A stretch of 18,463 bases of DNA from Gemmatimonadota bacterium (lineage in GTDB: Bacteria; 4572-55; J002). The position numbers and the translations under genes are program-made. Positions 8,720 to 16,362 of this stretch are shown in pieces. Each line of letters opens with the position of its first letter. Position 1 is the first letter of the stretch. The stretch lies in NCBI GenBank assembly GCA_003697105.1, contig RFFQ01000024.1, positions 1 through 18,463 of the forward strand, written 5' to 3'. The notes under the pieces were generated by a model. That model saw only the letters and a program-made list of their open reading frames with translations, had not been told where the DNA came from and did no database searches.

Positions 8720-9736
8720 ATGACGAAATCAATTGTGCTTACCGGCATGTTTGCCCTATTTATAATGCTGACCATCCCTTCCAGCAGTCACGCTCGTGCT
8801 CTGGATGTGGCGATTCAGGAATTTATCGATAAAGCCACCACCCGCATTCAGGAACAGGCGGAAGGTGGCGTCAAACCGATTATGGAATCCACAATTGCCG
8901 TTTGGATTTATGATACGGCTTTTGAATTTGACCCCTATACCCGGCGTGAATTTCAGGAAGACCTCCTCACAACATTGGGTAAACAACGTTTCAACATCGC
9001 TGACCCGGCATACGTGGAGTCCAATTTGAAGGCACTGAACATGAAATTGCCGAACCAATTCAACCCCGATCTATTCTCCGAATTGGGTAACGCGGCGAAC
9101 ATTGATTATTTTGCAATCATCACGGTGCAAAACGTCAATGAGGAAGACCCTGCCTTTGTGGAGGCACGGGTGCATCTGCTGGATGTGCAGACCGGCGAAG
9201 TGATTCCTCTCGGTGAAATTCGCGGTGAAAAAGAAGAACAAATTATCCTTTCTCAGGATGAAATTAAAGACCTTTTTGCCCGTCGAGATCAGCTCGAACA
9301 GGAGTTTCAGTACCTTGAACAAAATGACTACGGCGACCGGGGCAAGCGGAATTTTGTCATGGGTCTTGTTTACGGTTCTATTGGCTTGTTGACCTATGCG
9401 GTCGGTGCGAACAACGCCAATAAGTGGTCTATTAGTGTGGATTCAAACACGCGTAAACTCCATGAAGCCGAAGCCCAAACAAACCCCGATCTGGATGAGA
9501 TAGACCGCTATTCGCGGGCGGTGGATCGTGCCGAAGCCCGCCGTGACCCGTGGGTTATGACACGCAACATTGGCGGCGCAACCCTTATCGGTAGTGGTAT
9601 GTTAGTTTCGCTCGGTAGTTGGCGGTTGTACCATTTTAATCGCAAAAAAAGCCAGTTGGAAGATGCCCAACGGCAAATCATTCGCTTGAAATTACAACCG
9701 CAAGACCAAACTCTATCATTACATTATTCCTTTTAA
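8720..9736 (+). CDS. Exported protein with CsgG/FlgO-like domain and C-terminal hydrophobic pair
   Basis: The product is 338 residues. A signal peptide covers about 1-26 (VLTGMFALFIMLTIP, cleavage near SHARA). AGAGG at 8709-8713 gives a good ribosome site 6 bases from ATG 8720. Residues 55-165 have the beta-alpha rhythm and typical landmarks of CsgG/FlgO-like domains: STIAVWIYD, EFQEDLLTTLGKQRF, AANIDYFAIITVQN and VHLLDVQTGEV. This similarity is by pattern only. A charged coiled segment (about 170-205) is followed by two glycine-rich hydrophobic stretches (about 212-231 and 284-300), and the chain ends in LSLHYSF, with a terminal Phe. It may be associated with the outer membrane. The gene lies between the deacetylase and the OmpA lipoprotein gene, probably in the same operon. 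I do not recognise a specific function. Confidence 0.72.
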   Translation: MTKSIVLTGMFALFIMLTIPSSSHARALDVAIQEFIDKATTRIQEQAEGGVKPIMESTIAVWIYDTAFEFDPYTRREFQEDLLTTLGKQRFNIADPAYVESNLKALNMKLPNQFNPDLFSELGNAANIDYFAIITVQNVNEEDPAFVEARVHLLDVQTGEVIPLGEIRGEKEEQIILSQDEIKDLFARRDQLEQEFQYLEQNDYGDRGKRNFVMGLVYGSIGLLTYAVGANNANKWSISVDSNTRKLHEAEAQTNPDLDEIDRYSRAVDRAEARRDPWVMTRNIGGATLIGSGMLVSLGSWRLYHFNRKKSQLEDAQRQIIRLKLQPQDQTLSLHYSF

Positions 9737-9762
9737 TTAACCTATTTTGAGGAGGTTTGACC

Positions 9763-10431
9763 ATGAAAAACATACTTACCGTGCTACTCATTTTAGCTGT
9801 TGCCGCAAGCCCGCTGTGGCTAAGCGGCTGTAGTGCCAGCAACCAGAATAAAGGCGCTGGTATCGGAGCGGCAACCGGCGCGATTATTGGTGGTATCATC
9901 GGACACCAATCCGGTAATAAAACGGAAGGTGCTGTTATCGGTGCGGCGGCAGGTGGGGTTTTAGGCGCCATCATCGGTAAACGGATGGATGAACAGGCAA
10001 AAGAACTCGAACAAGTGCCGGGGATGGAAGATGTCCAGTACGATGAAGAAGAACAGAAAATTGAAGCCCGCATCAAAATTTTGTTCGATACCGATAAAGC
10101 CGAAATTAAACCTACGGAAGCTGCTAAATTGGACGAATTGGCAAACGTTTTTTCCAAATATCCCGAAAATATCGTGGTAGTAGAAGGTCACACCGATAGC
10201 GATGGCTCGGAAGAATATAACTTGAAACTCTCCCAACGCCGCGCAAAAGCCGTAGAAGACTACTTAAAAGCAAAAAACTTGGATATTGCTAGCTTATCAT
10301 CCATCGGCTACGGTGAAGCCCAACCCATTGCCTCCAACGATACCCCCGAAGGCAAAGCAATGAATCGCCGGGTGGAAATTCAGATTACCGTTGACCCGTC
10401 ACGTGTACCTCAAGAAGACGTACAAAATTAA
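9763..10431 (+). CDS. OmpA-family peptidoglycan-binding lipoprotein
   Basis: The product is 222 residues. GAGGAGG at 9749-9755 is a near-perfect ribosome site 7 bases before ATG 9763; the TTG at 9757 is rejected. A lipobox LSGC places lipidated Cys at residue 23. Residues 31-73 form a glycine zipper (GAGIGAATGAIIGGIIG and GAVIGAAAGGVLGAIIG), able to insert into or pack against the membrane. Residues 102-210 are an OmpA C-terminal domain with ILFDTDKAEIKP, EGHTDSDGSEEYN, LSQRRA and NRRVEIQI. Asp145 and Arg160 have the 15-residue spacing of the diaminopimelate-binding pair. The protein would tie the outer membrane to peptidoglycan. The strong ribosome site suggests high expression. The gene follows the previous stop after 26 bases, so it may be co-transcribed. 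Confidence 0.93.
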   Translation: MKNILTVLLILAVAASPLWLSGCSASNQNKGAGIGAATGAIIGGIIGHQSGNKTEGAVIGAAAGGVLGAIIGKRMDEQAKELEQVPGMEDVQYDEEEQKIEARIKILFDTDKAEIKPTEAAKLDELANVFSKYPENIVVVEGHTDSDGSEEYNLKLSQRRAKAVEDYLKAKNLDIASLSSIGYGEAQPIASNDTPEGKAMNRRVEIQITVDPSRVPQEDVQN

Positions 10432-10449
10432 TCAGAACGGGTTGCTGTG

Positions 10450-10491
10450 GGCTGTGATGCGCCAAACGTTCCCGTTTGCCACATCGCAGCC
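10450..10491 (+). other. Long imperfect hairpin after the OmpA gene
   Basis: GGCTGTGATG (10450-10459) pairs with CATCGCAGCC (10482-10491), ten pairs with one U-G wobble. Inside it CAAACG (10463-10468) pairs with CGTTTG (10473-10478) around a TTCC loop, with a 3x3 internal loop between the two stems. No T-run follows, so a standard intrinsic terminator is unlikely. It may protect or process the 3' end of the abundant lipoprotein message, or partially terminate it. AACGGG at 10436-10441 could pair alternatively with CCCGTT at 10471-10476. Confidence 0.6.
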
Positions 10492-10517
10492 ATTAATTCG
10501 TCAAAAAGGATAGTTTT

Positions 10518-11531
10518 ATGAAAGTGAAAGTATGGGGTGCTCGTGGCTCTATTTCCATCAGTAACGCCAATAGCATTCGAGCTGGCGGTAATACCACCTG
10601 TTACGAGGTAATTTCAGAATGTCTCCCTCCCGGTACAAAGTTGATGATTGATTCCGGTACCGGCTTTGTCCCCGCCGGATGGCACTATCTCTCAGAAATG
10701 GGTCAGGGTTTGAAATACGTGTTACTATATACCCACTATCACTGGGATCATGTGTTGGGCTTGACCCTCGCACCTCCAACCTTTATCGATCAGATACCGA
10801 TGGAGTTGTACGGTCCCCGCGATGAAGGCTACGGACCCAAAGAGGTCGTGCAGTATATTTTCAAACGTCCCTTTTTTCCGGTGGATGCCAAGCGGGTGAC
10901 CTATAAAATGAAATTCCACACCATTGATGACTTTGATGTCCATATTATGGTGGTTCACCCCAAAGGAGGCTTTGCCGTTCTCAATTTAGACCAGTTTAAC
11001 ATGCTCCTAAGTGCCAAAAAGCAAATCCCACTAAGGCGCAAAAAATACGATATTTCGGAATGTATGATTATCCGGATGGCAAAAGCAAATCACGGTAATG
11101 CCACCTGTATCTCTTACCGGTTTGAAGAAATACCCACCGGAAAGGTATTCGTTTTTTGTAGTGATCATGAGGATACCGTTGGGGTGTCCCTTGAACTGCG
11201 CCGCCATTTTTCCAATGCCGATTTATTGGTGATTGATGCCCAATACGACCAACAGAAATACATCAATCAAACGACCGGTTTTGGGCATGGTACACCTTAT
11301 GGGGTGGTCAAGCAAGGTGTGGTGTGCCACGTAAAACGTATCGGTCTGACACACCATGACCCCGGTAGTGTCGATACTTTTCTGGAAAACAAAATATTAC
11401 CCGAAGCCGTGGAAGCGTTAAAACAATTGCGATCCAACGAAAAATTCCGTCACGATTATCATGTTGATGATATTATCCTGACCGATCAAGATGTATTCCT
11501 CTGTTATGATTATGCAGAGTACGAGGTTTAA
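10518..11531 (+). CDS. Metallo-beta-lactamase-fold hydrolase (PhnP/phosphodiesterase-like)
   Basis: The product is 337 residues with no signal peptide, hence cytoplasmic. MKVKVWGARGSISIS and GGNTTCYEV at the N-terminus are typical of a PhnP-like branch of the metallo-beta-lactamase fold. THYHWDHV supplies the HxHxDH zinc motif (His73, His75, Asp77, His78). Further probable ligands are NHGN (His192), FCSDHE (Asp216) and THHDP (His279/His280), so the dinuclear site looks complete. Members near signalling genes are often suspected to cleave cyclic nucleotides or other phosphodiesters, but the substrate cannot be read from the sequence. Residues about 140-180 look like an insertion before the NHGN motif. 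AAAAAGGA at 10503-10510 is the ribosome site. The next gene, cheW, starts 35 bases after the stop, so this enzyme may belong to the chemosensory operon. Confidence 0.85.
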   Translation: MKVKVWGARGSISISNANSIRAGGNTTCYEVISECLPPGTKLMIDSGTGFVPAGWHYLSEMGQGLKYVLLYTHYHWDHVLGLTLAPPTFIDQIPMELYGPRDEGYGPKEVVQYIFKRPFFPVDAKRVTYKMKFHTIDDFDVHIMVVHPKGGFAVLNLDQFNMLLSAKKQIPLRRKKYDISECMIIRMAKANHGNATCISYRFEEIPTGKVFVFCSDHEDTVGVSLELRRHFSNADLLVIDAQYDQQKYINQTTGFGHGTPYGVVKQGVVCHVKRIGLTHHDPGSVDTFLENKILPEAVEALKQLRSNEKFRHDYHVDDIILTDQDVFLCYDYAEYEV

Positions 11532-11566
11532 CTTTCGAAAAGATCGTCCGCTGAAATGAACAAGCC

Positions 11567-12085
11567 ATGAAATTATCCGCCCAAACCCAAGATATTTTAA
11601 AGAATATACACCGGCGCCGGCATGATGTCATTGAAGTGCGTGAAGAACGCACCCAACTGCTGATTTGTACGATTTCCGAGTACTATTTTGCCTTGCCCGG
11701 CGCGATCCTCAAAGAGATTGTCCCCGTAGAGTCCGTGACATTCGTCCCCGGGTTACCCAATTATTTTTTAGGTTTATTCAATTTACGGGGCGATATTTTC
11801 TCTATTTTGGATGTCTGCCAACTGTTGGAATTGGAAAAACAGCCGGTAACCTCTAAAAGCCGTTTTATTATTACCCACGTCGATGGGATCAGTACGGGAC
11901 TACTGGTGGATTCCGTGGAAGATGTTCTCGAAATCGAAAAGCGGAAAATTATAGAAACACCCGCCCATAATGACTCGCTTGGTCAATATGTAACGGCAGA
12001 GGTCGAATATGGGGATAAACCCGTGGCGTTGCTTGATATTGCCAAACTGATTCGGGATGTGATTCGTCAGAATGAAGACCGTTGA
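11567..12085 (+). CDS. CheW-type chemotaxis coupling protein
   Basis: The product is 172 residues, cytoplasmic. A 30-residue charged N-terminal extension precedes a CheW domain (about 32-165). Diagnostic segments are YYFALPGAILKEIVPV, VPGLPNYFLGLFNLRGD with the family's G..NLRG core, and TGLLVDSVEDVLEI, ending in VALLDIAKLI. CheW proteins link chemoreceptors to a CheA kinase in membrane arrays. No obvious Shine-Dalgarno precedes ATG 11567. The 3' end overlaps the next gene by 14 bases, which suggests translational coupling. Since no cheA, cheR, cheB or cheY lies beside it, the pathway's other parts must be encoded elsewhere. A frz- or type-IV-pilus-like chemosensory output is as possible as flagellar taxis. 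Confidence 0.9.
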   Translation: MKLSAQTQDILKNIHRRRHDVIEVREERTQLLICTISEYYFALPGAILKEIVPVESVTFVPGLPNYFLGLFNLRGDIFSILDVCQLLELEKQPVTSKSRFIITHVDGISTGLLVDSVEDVLEIEKRKIIETPAHNDSLGQYVTAEVEYGDKPVALLDIAKLIRDVIRQNEDR

Positions 12086-12533
12086 TGATACCAATGCCAC
12101 CTATACGATCTTGATTTTTCCACTCGGCAAAAGCTGGGGAGCGGTCTTAAGCGAACTCATTGATGATATTGTCAGTTTGACGGCTTTCGGAGATGCCGAA
12201 GCCCTCATGGCAGGTAGGCAAAATAGCTTTTTTTATGAAAACCGTACCCTGTTTATTACGCCGCTCTGGCAAGCGTTGCACGATGAACGGCCACCTCACA
12301 TAAAACGTCCTAAAGTGATCATCCCCAAATTATACCCCGAAGGGTCATCCTATGCCCCCCGTCGAGGGTATATAGTAGAAGACCCAGAGGTGATCACCGA
12401 TGTCTCCTTAACCCAAATCCACCCGCTCCCGGAACTGATGCAGACCGCACTCCGCGTGCCGTGGTTATGGGGCGTGGTGACGTTAGAGAATCAACTGATT
12501 TTATTGATGGATCTGCCCCCGCAGGAGGTCTGA
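12072..12533 (+). CDS. Divergent CheW-like protein
   Basis: The product is 153 residues. ATG 12072 lies inside cheW. Residues 10-35 (YTILIFPLGKSWGAVLSELI) match the start of a CheW domain and the last third (IHPLPELMQTALRVPWLWGV, then LILLMDL) matches its end. The middle lacks the canonical G..NLRG receptor/kinase-binding loop; instead it has FFYENRTLFITPL. Thus it is probably a CheW-fold protein with altered binding, perhaps a coupling partner for the adjacent canonical CheW or an array-specific adaptor. It is a complete ORF with no frameshift and is clearly kept in the operon: its stop overlaps the chemoreceptor start by one base (TGATG). The family assignment is from pattern and context only. 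Confidence 0.72.
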   Translation: MKTVDDTNATYTILIFPLGKSWGAVLSELIDDIVSLTAFGDAEALMAGRQNSFFYENRTLFITPLWQALHDERPPHIKRPKVIIPKLYPEGSSYAPRRGYIVEDPEVITDVSLTQIHPLPELMQTALRVPWLWGVVTLENQLILLMDLPPQEV

Positions 12534-14599
12534 TGCCCCCTTTTAAAGGTTTTGCCGATATTCCCGTCAAATGGGTCTTAACGTTCAGTTTTTTGGTGAT
12601 TATTCTGATTACTGCGATTCTGTTCTGGTTTAGCTATCGCGATGCCGGGCGGCGAGTAGAAAGGGTCATCCATAACAAGTTTGAAAAACTCGCGGAAACC
12701 CGAATTCAGCAAGACCTTGCGATTGCGGCGGATGTCCTGCAATCTGCTACCCACCGTGTGGAAGCAATGGTCGGGGATACCGGCTTGAGTCTGCGGTTAG
12801 CACAAGCCGGGAAAACCCCCGCCGCTTTACGGGCAATCCTAGCCGATTATCCGCTGGACTTTCTCCTCTTTTTGGACCTGAACGGGCAACTCATCGCCAG
12901 TGCGAACCACTCCCTTTCGGGGATCGATCTCAGCTATCACCCCATCGTGCAGGCATGCCGGGACCAACAAGCTATTGCGGGGATTGTCACTGAGTCGGAA
13001 GCCCTGTTACGGCAGGAACAACTCGCCGAAAGAGCGCAAATTCATCCCATTGCCCATCCAGAGGGGCGTCCCCTCAATACTACCGCCTCGACAACCGCCC
13101 TGATGTTGCAAGCCGCCAAAATTATCCAAACCTCCGGCGGGCAGCCAATCGGTATCATTTGGGGTGGTCACCTGCTCAACCATGACCCCTACCTCGTGGA
13201 TCGCATCGGGAATTTGCTCTACCAAGGTAGTATCACCGGTATCGCTTCCATTTTTCAAGATGATATCCGGATTGCCACCCGTTTGACCGATAAGCAAGGT
13301 AATCGTTTAGTCGGCACTCAAATTGACGAAACTATTTACACCACAGTGGTACTGAAAGAAACACCCTATTTCGGAACATTTCAGACCAACCGCACCACTT
13401 ACGTCGCTGGATACCAGCCCCTTTATGACATCAGCGGGCATGCTGTCGGGATGGTCGGGATCGGAATCGATGAAATGTTATTTCGTCGCCCGCAACAATC
13501 GATTATGACGGCGATCCAACAGCAACAGTGGACCTCGTTTGGGCTGGGGCTATTGATTGCCTTAGTGATCGGGATGTTTGGTGCGTTGTGGTTCTCTAAA
13601 TTTTTGTCCTATCCCATCCGGCAACTTGTCGCTAATACCGAACGATTAGCCGCCGGAGATTTAACCACATCCGTCGGCAGTTGTGGCGAAAATGAACTGG
13701 GCATACTGGGCAAAACGATCCAAAAAACCATTGATAATCTGAACGAACTGGTTGGGCAACTTCAACAAGCCAGCCAAAAAATCAATCACGTGGTGGATGT
13801 GCTCTCCGATGAAGTTCGGCGGCAGGCGAGATCCTCAACGGAGCAATCCACCGCCGTGACCGAAACCACCTCCACCATGGAGGAGTTGGCGGTCAGCTCC
13901 AAACAAATTGCCCAAAGTACGGATTATGTGGTTCAAATTGCGGAAAAAACACAAGAAGATGCCCAATTGGGCGTAGAAGCCATGGATGAGATGATCGCCC
14001 AGATGGAAGAAATCCAGAATATGAACGAACGCAGTATCACGGAAATTTTTGAACTCGGCGGACGTACCAAACGGATGCAAGCGATCATGAACATCATCAA
14101 TGACGTGGCAGACCGCACAAAATTGATCGCGTTCAATGCCTCGCTGGAAGCAGAAGCCGCCGGTGAATCCGGTAAGCGGTTTCGCGTGGTGGCTACGGAA
14201 ATCCGCCGCTTGGCAGATAATGTCACCGAATCCACCGAGGAAATCCGCAGTAAAATCCATGAAATCCAACAAGCGACCAATGAACTGGTCATCGCCAGCG
14301 AAGAGACCTCCAAACGCATCACTCAAGGTACAGAAACCGCCATGAAAACCGCATACGCCCTGCAAAATATTATGCATGGTGTGGAAGAAACCACCTCTTC
14401 CGCTAAACAGATTTCGCTGGCAACTCAACAACAACGCACTGCCAGTGAACAGGTGGTTCAATCCTTGCGTGAAGTCTCTACCGGTATCGGGACGACAGTT
14501 CAAGCCATTAAACAAACTGAGAGCATTGTGAAAGACCTACAACATCTCTCCGAACAGCTCTCTCAAACTGTAGATCGCTTTAAACTCAATCCATCCTGA
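12533..14599 (+). CDS. Methyl-accepting chemotaxis protein with double-Cache sensor
   Basis: The product is 688 residues. ATG 12533 overlaps the previous stop and is served by AGGAG at 12523-12527; a start at 12461 would precede this site. TM1 is about 14-34, followed by a periplasmic sensor at 35-320 with Cache-type landmarks (ADYPLDFLLFLDLNGQLIAS and ITGIASIFQDDIRIATRL, then VGTQI and GMVGIGID). TM2 is about 335-356, HAMP about 357-410 (LAAGDLTTSVGSCGENELGI). The coiled-coil signalling domain is about 415-685. The hairpin tip reads NDVADRTKLIAFNASLEAEA then GESGKRFRVVATEIRRLAD, which differs from the usual QTN-LLALNA and RGFAVVA signatures. No C-terminal CheR-tethering pentapeptide is present (the end is KLNPS). 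The ligand is unknown; Cache domains usually bind small metabolites such as organic acids or amino acids. Confidence 0.93.
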   Translation: MPPFKGFADIPVKWVLTFSFLVIILITAILFWFSYRDAGRRVERVIHNKFEKLAETRIQQDLAIAADVLQSATHRVEAMVGDTGLSLRLAQAGKTPAALRAILADYPLDFLLFLDLNGQLIASANHSLSGIDLSYHPIVQACRDQQAIAGIVTESEALLRQEQLAERAQIHPIAHPEGRPLNTTASTTALMLQAAKIIQTSGGQPIGIIWGGHLLNHDPYLVDRIGNLLYQGSITGIASIFQDDIRIATRLTDKQGNRLVGTQIDETIYTTVVLKETPYFGTFQTNRTTYVAGYQPLYDISGHAVGMVGIGIDEMLFRRPQQSIMTAIQQQQWTSFGLGLLIALVIGMFGALWFSKFLSYPIRQLVANTERLAAGDLTTSVGSCGENELGILGKTIQKTIDNLNELVGQLQQASQKINHVVDVLSDEVRRQARSSTEQSTAVTETTSTMEELAVSSKQIAQSTDYVVQIAEKTQEDAQLGVEAMDEMIAQMEEIQNMNERSITEIFELGGRTKRMQAIMNIINDVADRTKLIAFNASLEAEAAGESGKRFRVVATEIRRLADNVTESTEEIRSKIHEIQQATNELVIASEETSKRITQGTETAMKTAYALQNIMHGVEETTSSAKQISLATQQQRTASEQVVQSLREVSTGIGTTVQAIKQTESIVKDLQHLSEQLSQTVDRFKLNPS

Positions 14600-15285
14600 T
14601 GAGCTACCGCCACCTTTTTTCGATCTACCTCATTTTAGCGGTGATACTTCTTACCGGATGTCGCCCCCTGACCACCGTTCCGTTTTTTGAGAAACAGTAC
14701 GCTCCGCAGGTGAAATCCGTTGCTGTAGAAGTGGTTTCGGCTTCGCACCAGCTCACCCCCACCGAAGCAGACCGTTTAACCCACCATATTGTGGACCGAT
14801 TGAATCATTCCGAACGCATACCGGTGCAGTTTGTCGCGCTACCGGACTCCCTTTCCGCTTACCAGACTCCAAATCCATTTCAAGGGGATTCGCTAGCAAG
14901 GTTTCAGCGCATAAAAGCGGTGCTTGATGTGGAGGGTGTGATGACGGTTGACCTGTTACGGTTAAAAACCACGAACGCTTTCGGATTAATAAAAGCCTAT
15001 GGCATGAATGGTTGCCTCAATTTGATCGCCTTACCTTTCACCGTCCTATGTGGGGAAGGTGCTTTGCGCACCCGTTTCAATCCAGATGCCCAATCGCGCC
15101 TGATTGCGGAAGTCAAACTGCATGACACTATCACCGGAAACCTGCTTTATCACCACTTCCGTGACCACCGCGAGCATTACCGTACCTTTGCCACCATTCC
15201 TGCAAAGACGGCACAACGCCAAGACCAATTTCAGACGCTGATCGACTGGTTAGAAGACCAGTTTCCTATTTTTGTGGATGATTAA
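14599..15285 (+). CDS. Lipoprotein of unknown function, coupled to the chemoreceptor gene
   Basis: The product is 228 residues. A lipoprotein signal ends in LTGC, with lipidated Cys at residue 21. ATG 14599 overlaps the receptor stop by one base (TGATG), implying translational coupling. After Cys21 the chain is soluble. KSVAVEVVS, TEADRLTHHIVDRLNHSE, VEGVMTVDLL and LIAEVKLHDTITGNLLYHH follow the alternating strand/helix plan of GNA1162/CsgG-like periplasmic lipoproteins, ending in a stretch where a strand carries the metabolite- or polymer-related TGNLL turn. This resemblance is tentative. One hydrophobic stretch (about 137-151, MNGCLNLIALPFTVLCG) with two Cys could form a disulphide loop. 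It is followed by oleA after 3 bases. A possible role is as a periplasmic or outer-membrane partner for the receptor or for the Ole pathway; neither is shown by the sequence. Confidence 0.7.
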   Translation: MSYRHLFSIYLILAVILLTGCRPLTTVPFFEKQYAPQVKSVAVEVVSASHQLTPTEADRLTHHIVDRLNHSERIPVQFVALPDSLSAYQTPNPFQGDSLARFQRIKAVLDVEGVMTVDLLRLKTTNAFGLIKAYGMNGCLNLIALPFTVLCGEGALRTRFNPDAQSRLIAEVKLHDTITGNLLYHHFRDHREHYRTFATIPAKTAQRQDQFQTLIDWLEDQFPIFVDD

Positions 15286-15288
15286 CCT

Positions 15289-16344
15289 ATGCGCTACCAA
15301 CACGTTTGTATTGAAACCCTTGCCTACGAACTCCCGCCGAACATTATGACCTCTGCCGAGATCGAACGCCGGCTTGCGCCACTTTACGAGCGATTGCGCC
15401 TGCCGGAAGGCAGATTGGAACTAATGAGTGGCGTGCGAGAGCGACGCTTGTGGAACCCCGGTACATTGCCTAGTGCCGGTAGTATTGCTGCCGGACGTAA
15501 GGCTCTGGAAAAATTAGCGATTCCACGTGATAACGTGCAGTGCTTGATCCACGCCTCAGTCTGCCGGGATTTTTTAGAGCCTGCGACCGCAACCGTTGTT
15601 CATTCCCAACTCGATCTGCCGCAAGCATCGATGATTTTTGATGTTTCCAATGCCTGTTTAGGCGTGATCAATGGGATGTTACTCATTGCCAACATGATTG
15701 AACTCGGTCAAATCCCTGCCGGAATGGTGGTTGCCGGTGAAACCGCCGAACCCTTGGTAGAAGGCACCCTCCGCGAATTGCTGGAAAATCCGCAACACAC
15801 CCGAAAAACCATCAAAGATTCATTTGCATCCCTAACTATCGGTTCTGGGGCGGTGGCAGTGGTGCTTACCCATGAATCGATCAGCAAAACGGGACACCGG
15901 TTGCTCGGTGGTGTGGCGCGAGGTGCTACCCAACACAACGACTTGTGCCGGGGCGGTACTGCCCAGCAAGATACTGGCATGGTGGGTGTCCGCCAACTGA
16001 CGATGCAAACGGATTCCGAAGAATTGCTACAACGCGGTGTTGAACTGGCGGCGGAAACGTGGCACGTGCTCAAATCAGAGCTGGGATGGACCAACGACAC
16101 CCCTCACCGGTTCTTCTGCCATCAGGTGGGCATTGCTCACCGGCGCTTGTTGTATGAAAAACTGGAACTTGATATGAACAAAGATTTTGCAACGTTGGAA
16201 TTTCTAGGTAATGTCGGGACGGTTTCCATGCCTATCACTTTGGCAATGGGCATCGAACGGGGATTGCTCCAAACGGGTCAGTTGGCAGGACTACTGGGGA
16301 TCGGCAGTGGTATCAACAGTGTAATGATGGGAATTAAATGGTAA
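15289..16344 (+). CDS. oleA: OleA-like thiolase (acyl-CoA condensing, FabH family)
   Basis: The product is 351 residues, a thiolase-superfamily protein close to FabH. Known OleA enzymes join two fatty acyl-CoAs head-to-head into a beta-keto acid. Landmarks: FDVSNACLGVINGM with nucleophile Cys123, FFCHQVG with His278, and FLGNVGTVSMP with Asn308. CRDFLEPATA carries Glu97. The spacings Glu97 to Cys123 (26) and His278 to Asn308 (30) equal those of the Glu, Cys, His and Asn catalytic residues of Xanthomonas OleA (117, 143, 285, 315). The Cys-to-His distance is 13 residues longer, so an insertion lies between. FabH proper is the main alternative, but it lacks the Glu-bearing motif. The gene follows the lipoprotein by 3 bases and precedes oleB by 18. 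Confidence 0.85.
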   Translation: MRYQHVCIETLAYELPPNIMTSAEIERRLAPLYERLRLPEGRLELMSGVRERRLWNPGTLPSAGSIAAGRKALEKLAIPRDNVQCLIHASVCRDFLEPATATVVHSQLDLPQASMIFDVSNACLGVINGMLLIANMIELGQIPAGMVVAGETAEPLVEGTLRELLENPQHTRKTIKDSFASLTIGSGAVAVVLTHESISKTGHRLLGGVARGATQHNDLCRGGTAQQDTGMVGVRQLTMQTDSEELLQRGVELAAETWHVLKSELGWTNDTPHRFFCHQVGIAHRRLLYEKLELDMNKDFATLEFLGNVGTVSMPITLAMGIERGLLQTGQLAGLLGIGSGINSVMMGIKW

Positions 16345-16362
16345 TGAAAGAGGCGGATACAC

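Noticed and set aside
9678-10157. A 159-codon open frame on the minus strand across the OmpA gene
   Set aside because: Low-complexity Ala/Ser/Pro composition is what the antisense of the glycine-zipper coding region gives; no ribosome site or family match.
12461-12532. Earlier start for the chemoreceptor
   Set aside because: The AGGAG at 12523 serves ATG 12533, and the extra residues are polar with no family match.
13835-14515. A 226-codon open frame on the minus strand across the receptor signalling domain
   Set aside because: Gly/Phe/His-rich composition is the antisense shadow of a Gln/Glu/Thr-rich coiled coil; the plus-strand gene is unambiguous.
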